Part shown: one piece after another, positions 51,001 to 59,009 of the stretch
Layout of the letters: every line of letters begins with the position of its first letter
Numbering within the stretch: the first letter of the stretch is position 1
Source: an uncultured Alphaproteobacteria bacterium
Lineage (GTDB): Bacteria; Pseudomonadota; Alphaproteobacteria; RF32; CAG-239
Length of the DNA stretch: 64,000 nucleotides
NCBI GenBank assembly: GCA_934248075.1
Contig: CAKQKH010000005.1
Location: forward strand, 1-64,000
Direction of reading: 5' to 3'
Made by a program: the position numbers and the translations under genes
The notes under the pieces: generated by a model
Database searches by the model: none
Told to the model about the DNA's origin: nothing
Seen by the model: the letters and a program-made list of their open reading frames with translations, nothing else

Positions 51001-52148
51001 ACTTTTTGAAGGTCGGCGGCGACATTCCGCCGGTATGGCGCTATATGCTCAGAGACAAAGCCTTTGTTGAACGAGATATCGATTTGAATCAAATCATGCC
51101 GGATATAAAGGAATTTGAAGCCATATTAGAAAGTAAAGAAAGCACACCTAAAGAAAAAGAAAATGCTAAGAAGCGCATAGATGATTACGACCATTGTTTG
51201 GATGTGACGTTCTTGCGCGGTGGTTATATGCCTTGCCGAATTAAAGGTACTTCTTACTCTCTTGATATCAATAAAAACGGTGAGATTATTGAACTTCACG
51301 ATGGTAATGCTAATGAGCGTGTGGAGTGTCCGTATATAGAGCGACGTTTTGTTACCTCTGCTTTTAATTCTGGAGTAAAACCGTATAGTACTCTGCGCAA
51401 AGTTAATCTTGATATTAAGGACGGAGGCAACGTTTCAGCTGGTTGCGTTTCCAGTGAATTGGGAACTTTGTTAGAGGCTAAGACGGACGGAACGTTACAA
51501 ATCCGTGAGCCGGTATTTAAGGCATTTTACTATATATTGTTTGAAAAGCGCCATTCTGGAAATCTCAACAAGCGCAATTCAGAACTCAGCAAACGCAAGG
51601 AAAAGAAATTGTCTAAATATCTGATCAAATATGACCGGGCGCCTATGTCATCTAACCAAATCGGCGAGTTTTTGACTTATTCCGAAAATGAGCGCAATAT
51701 CCGAGACCAGCTCAAAGAAACTCAAGATCAATATGATGAGATGATGACAAAACTTTTTGAGCAGCTGCGTGAATATGGTTATGAGCCAGCCGCTAATCTT
51801 GATATGGCCAAAGACAGCGACTATAATCTGGTGCGCTCAAAGTTAGATGCCATTAAGAACCTTAATGTCTCGGAAGCTCTGCTGCAAATTGCCGATGTCG
51901 ATGTTAAGGAAAATGATGTGGTGGCTGAGCGAATTGACAATCTTAAAAAAGTTTTGGCCGCTTTGCAAAAAGACAAAGATGAAGAAACTATAATTTCGGG
52001 AATGGTAGAAGAGCAGAATGATCTGGATTCGGAAATCAAATCTACTCGCATTAACAATAGCGCGGTAGATAATTATGTCAAAAAAACTAAGGACGATTCT
52101 TCTGCCAATGAAACTATCGCGGATATTCCGTATTGCGCAGCTTATTAA
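48009..52148 (+). CDS. Very large secreted helical protein, unknown (1,379 residues)
   Basis: Starts at the ATG at 48009 (a GTG at 48006 is possible), overlapping the upstream gene's stop; AGGGG lies eight bases before. Signal peptide to about residue 23, then AFWGLAIDPYPMPDF, a helical region, scattered coiled coils and, from about 950, a mixed domain with several cysteines (CLDVTFLRGGYMPC, CPYIERRF, GCVSSE) that looks globular. The SLVFAQIGL segment recalls SLVFAKAAI in the VirB5-like gene at 43258. No membrane helix other than the signal is seen, so it is not a VirB6. Its place at the end of the cassette, just before VirB8, suggests a T4SS-specific periplasmic or surface role. Confidence 0.62.
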   Translation: MMKRWLHILLFMFLTVAAVPVQAFWGLAIDPYPMPDFIDEAVTFLRSAASLSNNTQKVIKTGVDNVNNLKVAAQSLFEGDLSTLVSAANINPGQKKAEVCVYKGHRYKNTSDKQVYKLTKAILLQYPGKSELERQAFEARREKFYRETVVEVFTAAELLKQDLDNRIKPRVDATIKCVTGDSQSCGNSSANGNNDAINAEGDAWSAVEDLYTTLLKVTALRAQLVAAQAIYKSTPSAYVDGVAEQSVISKTDDEEENSATEEQTQAALPLGRVYASASTHQSSSLVFAQIGLADNPKTAVSSALSRVESVASGVDRKVDDAFMFVTPPNAPLAHPYVYEADKMAELEKLSPIESIVNTATEVHNQIHRLSDYRDAAKSLDEMRQRYEKALNALRIADDCAQKYLARHFDNPQTIWGAKGDITDYDSRDGVSGWAFHTYETAKAKQTADAGDDTSAAQASIASSSGNIVSPDVDYESVDLDTPSQANEDVVQSEKFSVSGSTKEEKASEESRQTQMMIWQIGSNASKLLASDYKVWKGQPKTAAPFPVWQDVKAFYDQYLKLKYENIKQYLNSVSSNDILALAAAHIQQDNAVSDDLLQKKDKILAVAEQNIEKIMADSELPKEDDGGLARLKKERKAIAAQIDKASDLLKQYSDELADLRNKSQDDAGTAMRDEVTAREEFPDSLEGTPTGKTPKLTVDKSDAQSDKFKNAIAANKKDLGTAAMEVKVAAQKAKIVSLEQELKDKDVEIWKTNRKAMPNFIERYKARQKARLDKLRKIAEARDITNENNQAASEYQNEVKMTLLKILPDKVKLPKKRKNAALLQIYNLLNQSAKEKLKIKLLMAMKTVDDAYGEIKALGEGKDDLYNPELYSQIKEIHQNMINTLKAQTVTITAGNVLTVSQIPVFVKLVTGDTSPETEDYFVGSSGKFRDLKAPKAIFAQNLPPVREAFHFDEVDFENVLSANEGNTEEDINDENDKEFDKLEYKDSEHNRTIKAENFLKVGGDIPPVWRYMLRDKAFVERDIDLNQIMPDIKEFEAILESKESTPKEKENAKKRIDDYDHCLDVTFLRGGYMPCRIKGTSYSLDINKNGEIIELHDGNANERVECPYIERRFVTSAFNSGVKPYSTLRKVNLDIKDGGNVSAGCVSSELGTLLEAKTDGTLQIREPVFKAFYYILFEKRHSGNLNKRNSELSKRKEKKLSKYLIKYDRAPMSSNQIGEFLTYSENERNIRDQLKETQDQYDEMMTKLFEQLREYGYEPAANLDMAKDSDYNLVRSKLDAIKNLNVSEALLQIADVDVKENDVVAERIDNLKKVLAALQKDKDEETIISGMVEEQNDLDSEIKSTRINNSAVDNYVKKTKDDSSANETIADIPYCAAY

Positions 52149-52156
52149 GAAAGAAT

Positions 52157-52921
52157 ATGCAAATGAGTCCCAATCAGATTGAAAACGGCAAACAAACTCT
52201 GGCGATTGAGAATCAATCCGCCGGTCATCCTGAGTTTATTACTCAGGTTGAAAGACAGAGTGAAGGCGCCAAACTGACTTATTATTTATGGCTGTCTCGC
52301 TTTTTTATCGTCATGGCGACAATTTCGTTGCTGTTGCTGATTAGTTCGTCTTTGGCCTTGTTTAGATTGGCGCCAATGGTAACAGTTGAGCCTTTTCTAA
52401 TCATCAATCAAGACGCATCTGAAGAAATTGTGCGCGATGAGCCTATAACCATGGATATGCCTTCGCGAGACAAACTAATGAAATTATTTATTCGCCAATA
52501 TGTGATTTTGCGTAATACCATTATTAATGATCCTACGGAAATGCGTTCGCGGTGGCGTCCGGGGGGAATGGTTAACTATCTTTCCTCGCCAGATGTTTAT
52601 ACGGCGTTTTACAAAAATGTTTCCACTATATGGGAAAATATGTTTAGACGAGCCTTGGTTCGCGAGGTGGAGATTATTTCCGTAAATCGTCAGGGCGGAG
52701 CTAAAAGTCCGGTTTGGAAGGTTGATTTTAAGACTTATGATCTTTATGATGATGTTGGCCGCAGCCAGGCGCAGAAAGAATCTACCTTGCGGGTTCGGTA
52801 TTGGACAGCTTCTGTTACCGCGCATTTTATAAAAGATCGGATGTTTATGGGGCGGAGATTGATTAATCCGCTGGGCTTTACGGTGATCAGATATTCACAA
52901 ACCGAGGTCGAAATCTTCTAA
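52157..52921 (+). CDS. VirB8-like T4SS protein, copy 1
   Basis: Inner-membrane anchored periplasmic scaffold protein. 254 residues from the ATG at 52157 (a second ATG two codons on is possible). A cytoplasmic tail, one helix (about 46-68) and a VirB8/NTF2-like periplasmic domain containing FIRQYVILRNTI and the late GFTVIRYS strand. The gene overlaps the previous one slightly. A second VirB8 lies at 53229. Confidence 0.85.
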   Translation: MQMSPNQIENGKQTLAIENQSAGHPEFITQVERQSEGAKLTYYLWLSRFFIVMATISLLLLISSSLALFRLAPMVTVEPFLIINQDASEEIVRDEPITMDMPSRDKLMKLFIRQYVILRNTIINDPTEMRSRWRPGGMVNYLSSPDVYTAFYKNVSTIWENMFRRALVREVEIISVNRQGGAKSPVWKVDFKTYDLYDDVGRSQAQKESTLRVRYWTASVTAHFIKDRMFMGRRLINPLGFTVIRYSQTEVEIF

Positions 52922-53024
52922 TTTGTTGATAAGTATATTCAAGCTGTTAGACATTTAAACTAAAAGAGTATAATTTTATATCAACTGGGAATTTATAATT
53001 TGATTTTATAAGAGGCAGTCTTTT

Positions 53025-53213
53025 ATGCATAAATGTTCTAAGCTATTGATTGTGTTTGTTTTGTTTCTGCTGGCGGGGTGTTTTGGCTCATATTACGAGC
53101 CGGAGCCGGTTGGCGTTGGTAAAGGCAGTGATGAACTAAAATTGTCTCCATGCGCTTGCATGGAGGTGGAATTGCCTAAAAATTTACCGGATTGGTTTGT
53201 GGCAACAATTTAA
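53025..53213 (+). CDS. Small VirB7-like lipoprotein
   Basis: 62 residues. Lipoprotein signal with LLAGC at residues 15-19, then FGSYYEPEPVG and CACMEVELP with two further cysteines. VirB7-type proteins are small lipoproteins encoded beside VirB8/VirB9 and attach VirB9 to the outer membrane; the size and position fit, but the sequence is too short for proof. AAGAGG precedes the start. Confidence 0.65.
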   Translation: MHKCSKLLIVFVLFLLAGCFGSYYEPEPVGVGKGSDELKLSPCACMEVELPKNLPDWFVATI

Positions 53214-53228
53214 GTTGGAATTAGTTAC

Positions 53229-53954
53229 ATGGCTGAACAAATAGGAACAAACCCCAATAATCGTCGCCTCATCGGCAATAGCGCGCAGGCTCCTCGCCGG
53301 CGCCGCGATTCTGATGTGTTCGTGGCTAATGTCGGAGAAAAGCGCTATTTGTGGACGGCCAGAGCTTTTGCGGTCATTACGGCCTTAAGCGTTTGCTGTA
53401 ATATTGTGCTTATCTTGGCTATTTTTCAGGTGTTGCCGTTGTATCGGGTGGAGCCGTTTTTGCTCACGTTTCAAAATCGATCTGAGCAAGTTTATAATAT
53501 TCAGCCCATTAAAGACGGCTTGCGCAATCAAAAAGCCATAACCGAGATTTTTGTGCGTGAATATGTCTTGTTGCGCAGTTCTTTTTCTCGCGACGTGCCT
53601 GAAATGGAGGCTAGATGGTCAACGGACGGACCGATTAAGGAAATGTCTTCGCCTAAAGTCTATCAGGACTTTTTGGACGGTACTGCTCAAAAGGCCTTGA
53701 GCGTCATTAATAGTCGGGGGCTGAGCCGCGAGGTTAAGATTCTTTCGGTTAATGAGCTGACAAACGGTATTTGGCAGGTTGAATATGAGACCAGAGATAT
53801 GTATCCGGAATCAACCAAGCCGGAGGTAAATTATTGGACGGCATCGCTTAATGTGTCGTATCGTAAGAAGAGTGTTAAATATGGTGATAGACTGAAGAAT
53901 CCTGTCGGTTTTACCGTAACCAGATATTCTTTGTCTTTCAATAAGGTGGAGTAG
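53229..53954 (+). CDS. VirB8-like T4SS protein, copy 2
   Basis: 241 residues with a basic N-tail (RRRRDS), one helix (about 45-69) and a periplasmic VirB8 domain with FVREYVLLRSSF and a C-terminal VGFTVTRYS that matches copy 1. The two copies differ at most other positions, so they are old paralogues. Two distinct VirB8 proteins also occur in the Rickettsiales-type VirB system. Confidence 0.85.
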   Translation: MAEQIGTNPNNRRLIGNSAQAPRRRRDSDVFVANVGEKRYLWTARAFAVITALSVCCNIVLILAIFQVLPLYRVEPFLLTFQNRSEQVYNIQPIKDGLRNQKAITEIFVREYVLLRSSFSRDVPEMEARWSTDGPIKEMSSPKVYQDFLDGTAQKALSVINSRGLSREVKILSVNELTNGIWQVEYETRDMYPESTKPEVNYWTASLNVSYRKKSVKYGDRLKNPVGFTVTRYSLSFNKVE

Positions 53955-53961
53955 CTTAGCT

Positions 53962-55611
53962 GTGTCTTTGAAGTTTTCTAAAATATCAATTTCGTTGATA
54001 GCCGCGGCCGGAATATTCGGCTTTTGCTCTTTTGCCGCCGCGCAGGTTGATCAACAGGTTATGGATGCCAGCGCTGAGCAGGCTCAAGGCAATTATCAGC
54101 CCATGAATTTGGGGTATGCCGGTTTTAATTCTTTGGGCATGACGCAGGCCGCGTGGTTGGATCCGTTGCAAAATCTTGGAGAAGGACAGAGCAAACCGGC
54201 CTATTCGCGTTATTATTGGTCACCGGATCTGGTTTTGCCGATTCGCGTTCGTGAGGGCATGATAACATTGGTTAATTTTCCAAATTGGGAAATGATTGAA
54301 GATATCTTTATCGGTGATAACGCCACGTTTGACGGGCAGATATCAAGTCCTAATTCTTTGATGTTATATCCGCGTAAGGGGGCTAATGTTGGAGTTGACA
54401 CCAATATCATCGTTTTTGGCCGCTCCGGTAATCGTTATGTGTTTTATGTTAAAAGTGAGGCGGTTAACACTGAGCGTCTGACTAACTCGATTATAGATAT
54501 TGATGTTATTGGCGGTGAGAATGGCGGTTCGTCGGGGGCGGCTAATTTTGGCGGAGCTTCCGGCGGCGTGTTGGGCGCTCATACCGGCGGTACGGTTTCC
54601 AACGGCAAGTCGGTTGATGCCAACTACACCAGACGTTTTCAAAAAAGTGATTGGTTGAAGTCTATTCCGCTTGATCCTTCTAAATTCCGCTTTGATTTGG
54701 AGGTTTATGTTCCAAATCCCGATGATGTGGTGATTGCTCCTGAGCGTGTATGGCGCGATGATATCTTTACTTATATTGATTTGGGCAAAAAAGCTCTGAA
54801 TATGATGCAACGTCCGGTTGTCAGCATGATTGTTGAGCGTATAGAAGTGCCGGTTGGGTTCCGCACTAAAGGGCCGGACAATCGTCTGATTATTGTAGAG
54901 GGTGTTGGCGATATGGTTTTGCGCAACGGCAAACGTATCATCTGCATCAAATTGCGCCGCTCTGATGAGAGTGGTATGGAATATGCTATTGATTCAGCTG
55001 ATTATTTGCCGCCTAGTTGGGATGTTCCGGCTCCTCTGCCGGAGAGCGCCAACAGCAACTCCGATTCGATGGCGGCAGGCCGTGGTGCGGCGGCGTCAAT
55101 TCCGGGGCAATATGATGTGCAAATCGGCCAAAGTCAGGTTGTGGTGCCGCAATACGGTTCCGGACAAGGAGTGTCGGGTGTTGCCGGTTCGACATCTGGC
55201 GGCGTTGGCATTGGTTTCCAATCTGGCAGTGGCGCAGCGGCAAATTTTGACTACTCCAAAATGCAGCGTATAAGCTACAATGACAATGGCGGACGTTCTA
55301 ATCCTTATGTTCAGCAATACGGCTATGGGTCAGGGTTTAGTGATAGTGCTGGTTCCAATATTTCAATTGAGCTTGGCACAGATGACAATGTCTCTAATTT
55401 GGAAAAATTATGGGATAGACTGTCTTCTCAATACGGAGCCGATCTAAAACGCTATGAGCCGTTTTTCTCGGTTGACGCGCCGGCAGACGGTCAGGGAAAA
55501 GAACTGTTTCATTTGCGCATCGGGCCTGTTAAAACTCTGGAAGAGGGGGATAAAACCTGCGGTATCTTAGGACGTAACGGTGTGTTCTGCAGCGTGGTTA
55601 GGACGCAGTGA
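53962..55611 (+). CDS. VirB9-like T4SS protein with C-terminal SPOR domain
   Basis: 549 residues. Signal peptide (cleavage near residue 27, AAAQ), then a VirB9/TrbG N-domain (about 75-180; YYWSPDLVLPIRVREGMITL and YPRKGANVGVDTNIIVFG), a Gly/Ser-rich loop and a VirB9 C-domain (about 270-350). After a 120-residue Ser/Gly-rich linker the last 70 residues end LFHLRIGPVKTLEEGDKTC and FCSVVRTQ, the pattern of a SPOR domain, which binds denuded peptidoglycan. The start is GTG at 53962, with a TTG two codons downstream as an alternative. Confidence 0.82.
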   Translation: MSLKFSKISISLIAAAGIFGFCSFAAAQVDQQVMDASAEQAQGNYQPMNLGYAGFNSLGMTQAAWLDPLQNLGEGQSKPAYSRYYWSPDLVLPIRVREGMITLVNFPNWEMIEDIFIGDNATFDGQISSPNSLMLYPRKGANVGVDTNIIVFGRSGNRYVFYVKSEAVNTERLTNSIIDIDVIGGENGGSSGAANFGGASGGVLGAHTGGTVSNGKSVDANYTRRFQKSDWLKSIPLDPSKFRFDLEVYVPNPDDVVIAPERVWRDDIFTYIDLGKKALNMMQRPVVSMIVERIEVPVGFRTKGPDNRLIIVEGVGDMVLRNGKRIICIKLRRSDESGMEYAIDSADYLPPSWDVPAPLPESANSNSDSMAAGRGAAASIPGQYDVQIGQSQVVVPQYGSGQGVSGVAGSTSGGVGIGFQSGSGAAANFDYSKMQRISYNDNGGRSNPYVQQYGYGSGFSDSAGSNISIELGTDDNVSNLEKLWDRLSSQYGADLKRYEPFFSVDAPADGQGKELFHLRIGPVKTLEEGDKTCGILGRNGVFCSVVRTQ

Positions 55612-55620
55612 TAAGCGGCA

Positions 55621-58600
55621 ATGGAAAGAGATAACTTAACACATTCCGAGAAGTATGTAAAAAAAACCAATCGCATTATTCTTGCGATTGGTATTACTTC
55701 TTTATTAATCTTTATATTTGGTGTGTTTCTGCTGATTAAAAGCAATCAGCGGGTTGATGACTATGAGGAGCCTGTGTTTACAGACAATGCCGATGTTTTG
55801 AACATCAGCAATACGGCTCCGTTGGCTCAAAATATTGAGTTTTCGACCGTTGATGGCGAGATTCCTCTTACTACCACTCCTGATCCGGTGCCAATGGGGC
55901 AAGTTGTTTTGGGAACCGAAGCCAAAAATGTCCTGACCCTTGGTACTACTGGCAAAACTGCGGTTAAGATAGTCAGTGTTGATTTGGCCGAGCCTCCCGC
56001 CGCCGGATTTACCTTTGACAATGGTTGTGATAATCGGACGTTGTCTGGTGATGAGACCTGCCATATTACAATGAATTGGGTGCCGGTTGTCGCCGGAAAC
56101 GTGCAAAACAATTTTATTATATCGTGGTATGAGCTCAGCTTAGGGCAAAGTAACGTGAAATCAGCCAAAGTTCCGGTAACTGGCAACGCTGTTACCAAAG
56201 AAGATTGCACCGTTTGCGAGCCGTCAGCTGGCTCTTCGGCAGAAAAAGGCGGCGCTACCAAAGCTGTGCGCAATGCTATCGGTCCCGACGGCAAACTTAT
56301 AGGCGCGGTTGATGAAGACGGATATGTTCGCGACGCCAACGGCAATATCATCGGACGAGTTGGCGCCGACGGTCTGGTTATAGATGAAAACGGCAATGTT
56401 ACCGGTGTTGCGGATAACCGCCGAGCCGTTTATGATGAATTTGGCAATCTGATCGGCTATGTTAATCCAGATGGCACGGTTGTTGATAAAGATGGCAATG
56501 CGATTGGTCGGGTGTTGCCTGACGGCACGGTTGTTGACGCTAACGGCAAAATCTTAGGGCGGGCTGTTGATACCGGTTTTGTTTATGATAAAGACGGCAA
56601 TGTCGTCGGTCGAATACTTCCAGACGGCACGGTTGTTGATAAAGACGGCAATGTTATCGGCAAGGTTCTTTCTGACGGCACGGTTGTTGACCTCAATGGC
56701 AATATTATTGGTAGTATTACCAAGCCTGGCCGAGTTGCAATTGATGATGATGGCAATGTTTTGGGCGTGGTTATGCCCGATGGCTCGGTTGTTGATAAAG
56801 ACGGCAACACAGTAGGTCAGGTTGATGAAAACGGCAATATTGTTAAAAAAGAAACCATTGCAAAATCTGGACAACAGCGAAGACTCGCCTATGATGAGCT
56901 TGGCAATGTTATCGGCTATGTTGATGAAAACGGTAATGTTGTAGATTTTAATGGCAATGTTATTGGTCGTTTGCTTGAAGACGGCACGATTGTTGATAAA
57001 GACGGCAAGGTTATCGGCAAAGTCGGCGATTTTGCGACTTTGGCGCTAGATGAAAATGGTAAAATTATCGGTTACGTCGGGGCTGACGGCAAAATTTATG
57101 ACGCTGGCGGCAACGTAATCGGCATAGACGGCAAAATTATAGGCGCTCTGGTAAAGGTTGGCTATCTGCCGATAACGCCGCAGGGATCTTTGTTGGGCGT
57201 GGTGCAAAATGACGGCACGATTGAAAATGAGAATGGACAGGTTGTCGGACGAGCGCTTGCCAACGGATTGGTGCGTGACTCCAACGGCTCCAAGGTGGTA
57301 GCCAAAATGGTGCGAGGAGGATTCGCTGTTGGATTCGGCTGCAAACAACTTGGATATCTGGATAAGGACGGAAAAATAAAAAAGAACAACGAAGACACTG
57401 GCCTAAAAATCAGCGCGGAAGGGGTTGTCACCACGCCGGACGGCGAATACGCCGGTGAAATTGTTTCTCTTCGTAAGGTTTTTGACAAAGAGTGTCGTTA
57501 TTTGGGGCGCTCTGACAATGTTGGCATTATAAAAGATAATACTAATCGGTATGTCGGATGCCTAAATCCAGACGGCAGTGTCTTGAATGAAAAAGGCGAA
57601 TTTATAGGTCACACAGCTTATTCTGGGGTTGCGGTTGACTATGACGGTAATTATCTTGGAACTGTTAATGAAGATAATATTGTCATCAATAACGCCAAAC
57701 TGCCGGTCGGATGTGTTGGTTTGTATGGCGAGGTATATAGCGGCAAAGGCGCGTATTTAGGACGAGTAATCGACGATCAATACGGCTTTGATCTTGCCGG
57801 CAAGTATCTTGGACAAGTTGAAGACGGCGCTCGGGTCAGAATTCCCGGCAAAACATCGGCGTCAGTATCGCCCAACAATTTGTTGCTGGATCAAAATCAG
57901 CAGATTGTCGGTGTGTTGTTTCCACAAAAAACATCGGTAATTGATGCCAAGAGCAATTTAATCGGCAATCTGTTTCCTGACGGCAAGTTATATGATGCCA
58001 AAGGGGCGCCTCAGGGGCAAATTTATAATGACGGCACCGGTTTTTATGGCTCCTCGGTCGGAGTTGTAGCGCCCAGAGGCGAGGTTATTAATACTAAAGG
58101 CGATGTTGTCGGCACCGCTATGTATAATGGGAGTGTTTTCAATCGTTACGGTGAAAATATCGGCTACATTAACGGTCGCGGTAATTTCTTTAACCGTCGA
58201 GGAGAATATCAGGGGGCGGTGGCGGTCACTGGCGCAGCCATAGGCTATAACGGAGCATATCTGGGTTATGCCACGGCCAATGGGCGAGTTATTGATGCTG
58301 ACGGTAAATTATCCGGATCCGTTACGCACGATGCCAAGGTCATGGGCTTGTCTGGCGAAATTATCGGAGAAGTTATTCCTGAGGCCGTAATGGTTGATAT
58401 CTGGGGAAATTATCGCGGAATGCTAAATGCCTTGGGAGACGTGCATAATCTTAAAGGAGAAATTATAACTGCAATTTTGCCCGGTGGCTCAACAGACGCC
58501 AATTTAAACGTATTGCGCCGCGGAATTGTGGTGGATTTTGCCGGCAACATCATCGGAGCCGTTGCTCCAGACGGATCGGTGGTTAATGCTTCTAACGTTG

Positions 58601-59007
58601 CTATCGGTCGAGTTTTGTCTGACGGCAATGTTTTGAGTGTGTCCGGAAAATTAATCGGCGAAGTTGTCGATGGAGATATTGTTATCGGCAATAATGATAA
58701 AGTTGTGGGTTATGTAAATTTTGATGGCAAAATTAGTGCGCCTGATGGTAGTATAGTTGGCAGAACATTATCCGGTGGAATGGCCGTTGATATGCAAAAC
58801 GGAATTATGGGCAAGATATTTAAAATTGGTGCCACTGTGCTTGGCAATGACGGCTCCTACAAAGGCCGCTTGGCATATGATGGAACGGTTGTTGACGCGG
58901 AGGGAAAAAATATCGGCAAAATCAGGAGCAACGGCTCTTTTATAGATTTGGACAAGAAAGTTGCCGGTTATGTTCTACAAGAAGTCGCTAAGAACCGGAG
59001 GAACTGA
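55621..59007 (+). CDS. Inner-membrane-anchored repeat protein (DGN-IG-V repeats), VirB10-associated
   Basis: 1,128 residues. Short cytoplasmic N-terminus, one membrane helix (about residues 18-41), then an immunoglobulin-like beta domain (about 97-190) of the choice-of-anchor type with two cysteines, then some 900 residues of repeats. The unit is 17 residues, VDKDGNxIGxVxxDGTV, clearest at about 285-410, where DNA copies are also near-identical; further on it becomes irregular. There is no VirB10 C-domain. N-terminal layout (cytoplasm-TM-periplasm) equals that of VirB10/DotG. It directly precedes the repeat-VirB10 gene, which starts two bases after its stop. Confidence 0.75.
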   Translation: MERDNLTHSEKYVKKTNRIILAIGITSLLIFIFGVFLLIKSNQRVDDYEEPVFTDNADVLNISNTAPLAQNIEFSTVDGEIPLTTTPDPVPMGQVVLGTEAKNVLTLGTTGKTAVKIVSVDLAEPPAAGFTFDNGCDNRTLSGDETCHITMNWVPVVAGNVQNNFIISWYELSLGQSNVKSAKVPVTGNAVTKEDCTVCEPSAGSSAEKGGATKAVRNAIGPDGKLIGAVDEDGYVRDANGNIIGRVGADGLVIDENGNVTGVADNRRAVYDEFGNLIGYVNPDGTVVDKDGNAIGRVLPDGTVVDANGKILGRAVDTGFVYDKDGNVVGRILPDGTVVDKDGNVIGKVLSDGTVVDLNGNIIGSITKPGRVAIDDDGNVLGVVMPDGSVVDKDGNTVGQVDENGNIVKKETIAKSGQQRRLAYDELGNVIGYVDENGNVVDFNGNVIGRLLEDGTIVDKDGKVIGKVGDFATLALDENGKIIGYVGADGKIYDAGGNVIGIDGKIIGALVKVGYLPITPQGSLLGVVQNDGTIENENGQVVGRALANGLVRDSNGSKVVAKMVRGGFAVGFGCKQLGYLDKDGKIKKNNEDTGLKISAEGVVTTPDGEYAGEIVSLRKVFDKECRYLGRSDNVGIIKDNTNRYVGCLNPDGSVLNEKGEFIGHTAYSGVAVDYDGNYLGTVNEDNIVINNAKLPVGCVGLYGEVYSGKGAYLGRVIDDQYGFDLAGKYLGQVEDGARVRIPGKTSASVSPNNLLLDQNQQIVGVLFPQKTSVIDAKSNLIGNLFPDGKLYDAKGAPQGQIYNDGTGFYGSSVGVVAPRGEVINTKGDVVGTAMYNGSVFNRYGENIGYINGRGNFFNRRGEYQGAVAVTGAAIGYNGAYLGYATANGRVIDADGKLSGSVTHDAKVMGLSGEIIGEVIPEAVMVDIWGNYRGMLNALGDVHNLKGEIITAILPGGSTDANLNVLRRGIVVDFAGNIIGAVAPDGSVVNASNVAIGRVLSDGNVLSVSGKLIGEVVDGDIVIGNNDKVVGYVNFDGKISAPDGSIVGRTLSGGMAVDMQNGIMGKIFKIGATVLGNDGSYKGRLAYDGTVVDAEGKNIGKIRSNGSFIDLDKKVAGYVLQEVAKNRRN
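56470..56870 (+). repeat. Tandem 51-bp repeats encoding VDKDGNxIGxVxxDGTV
   Basis: Six to seven consecutive 51-bp units of high DNA similarity, for example GTTGATAAAGACGGCAATG recurring at 51- or 102-bp spacing. Limits are approximate; looser copies continue on both sides and in the next gene. Confidence 0.85.
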
Positions 59008-59009
59008 GG

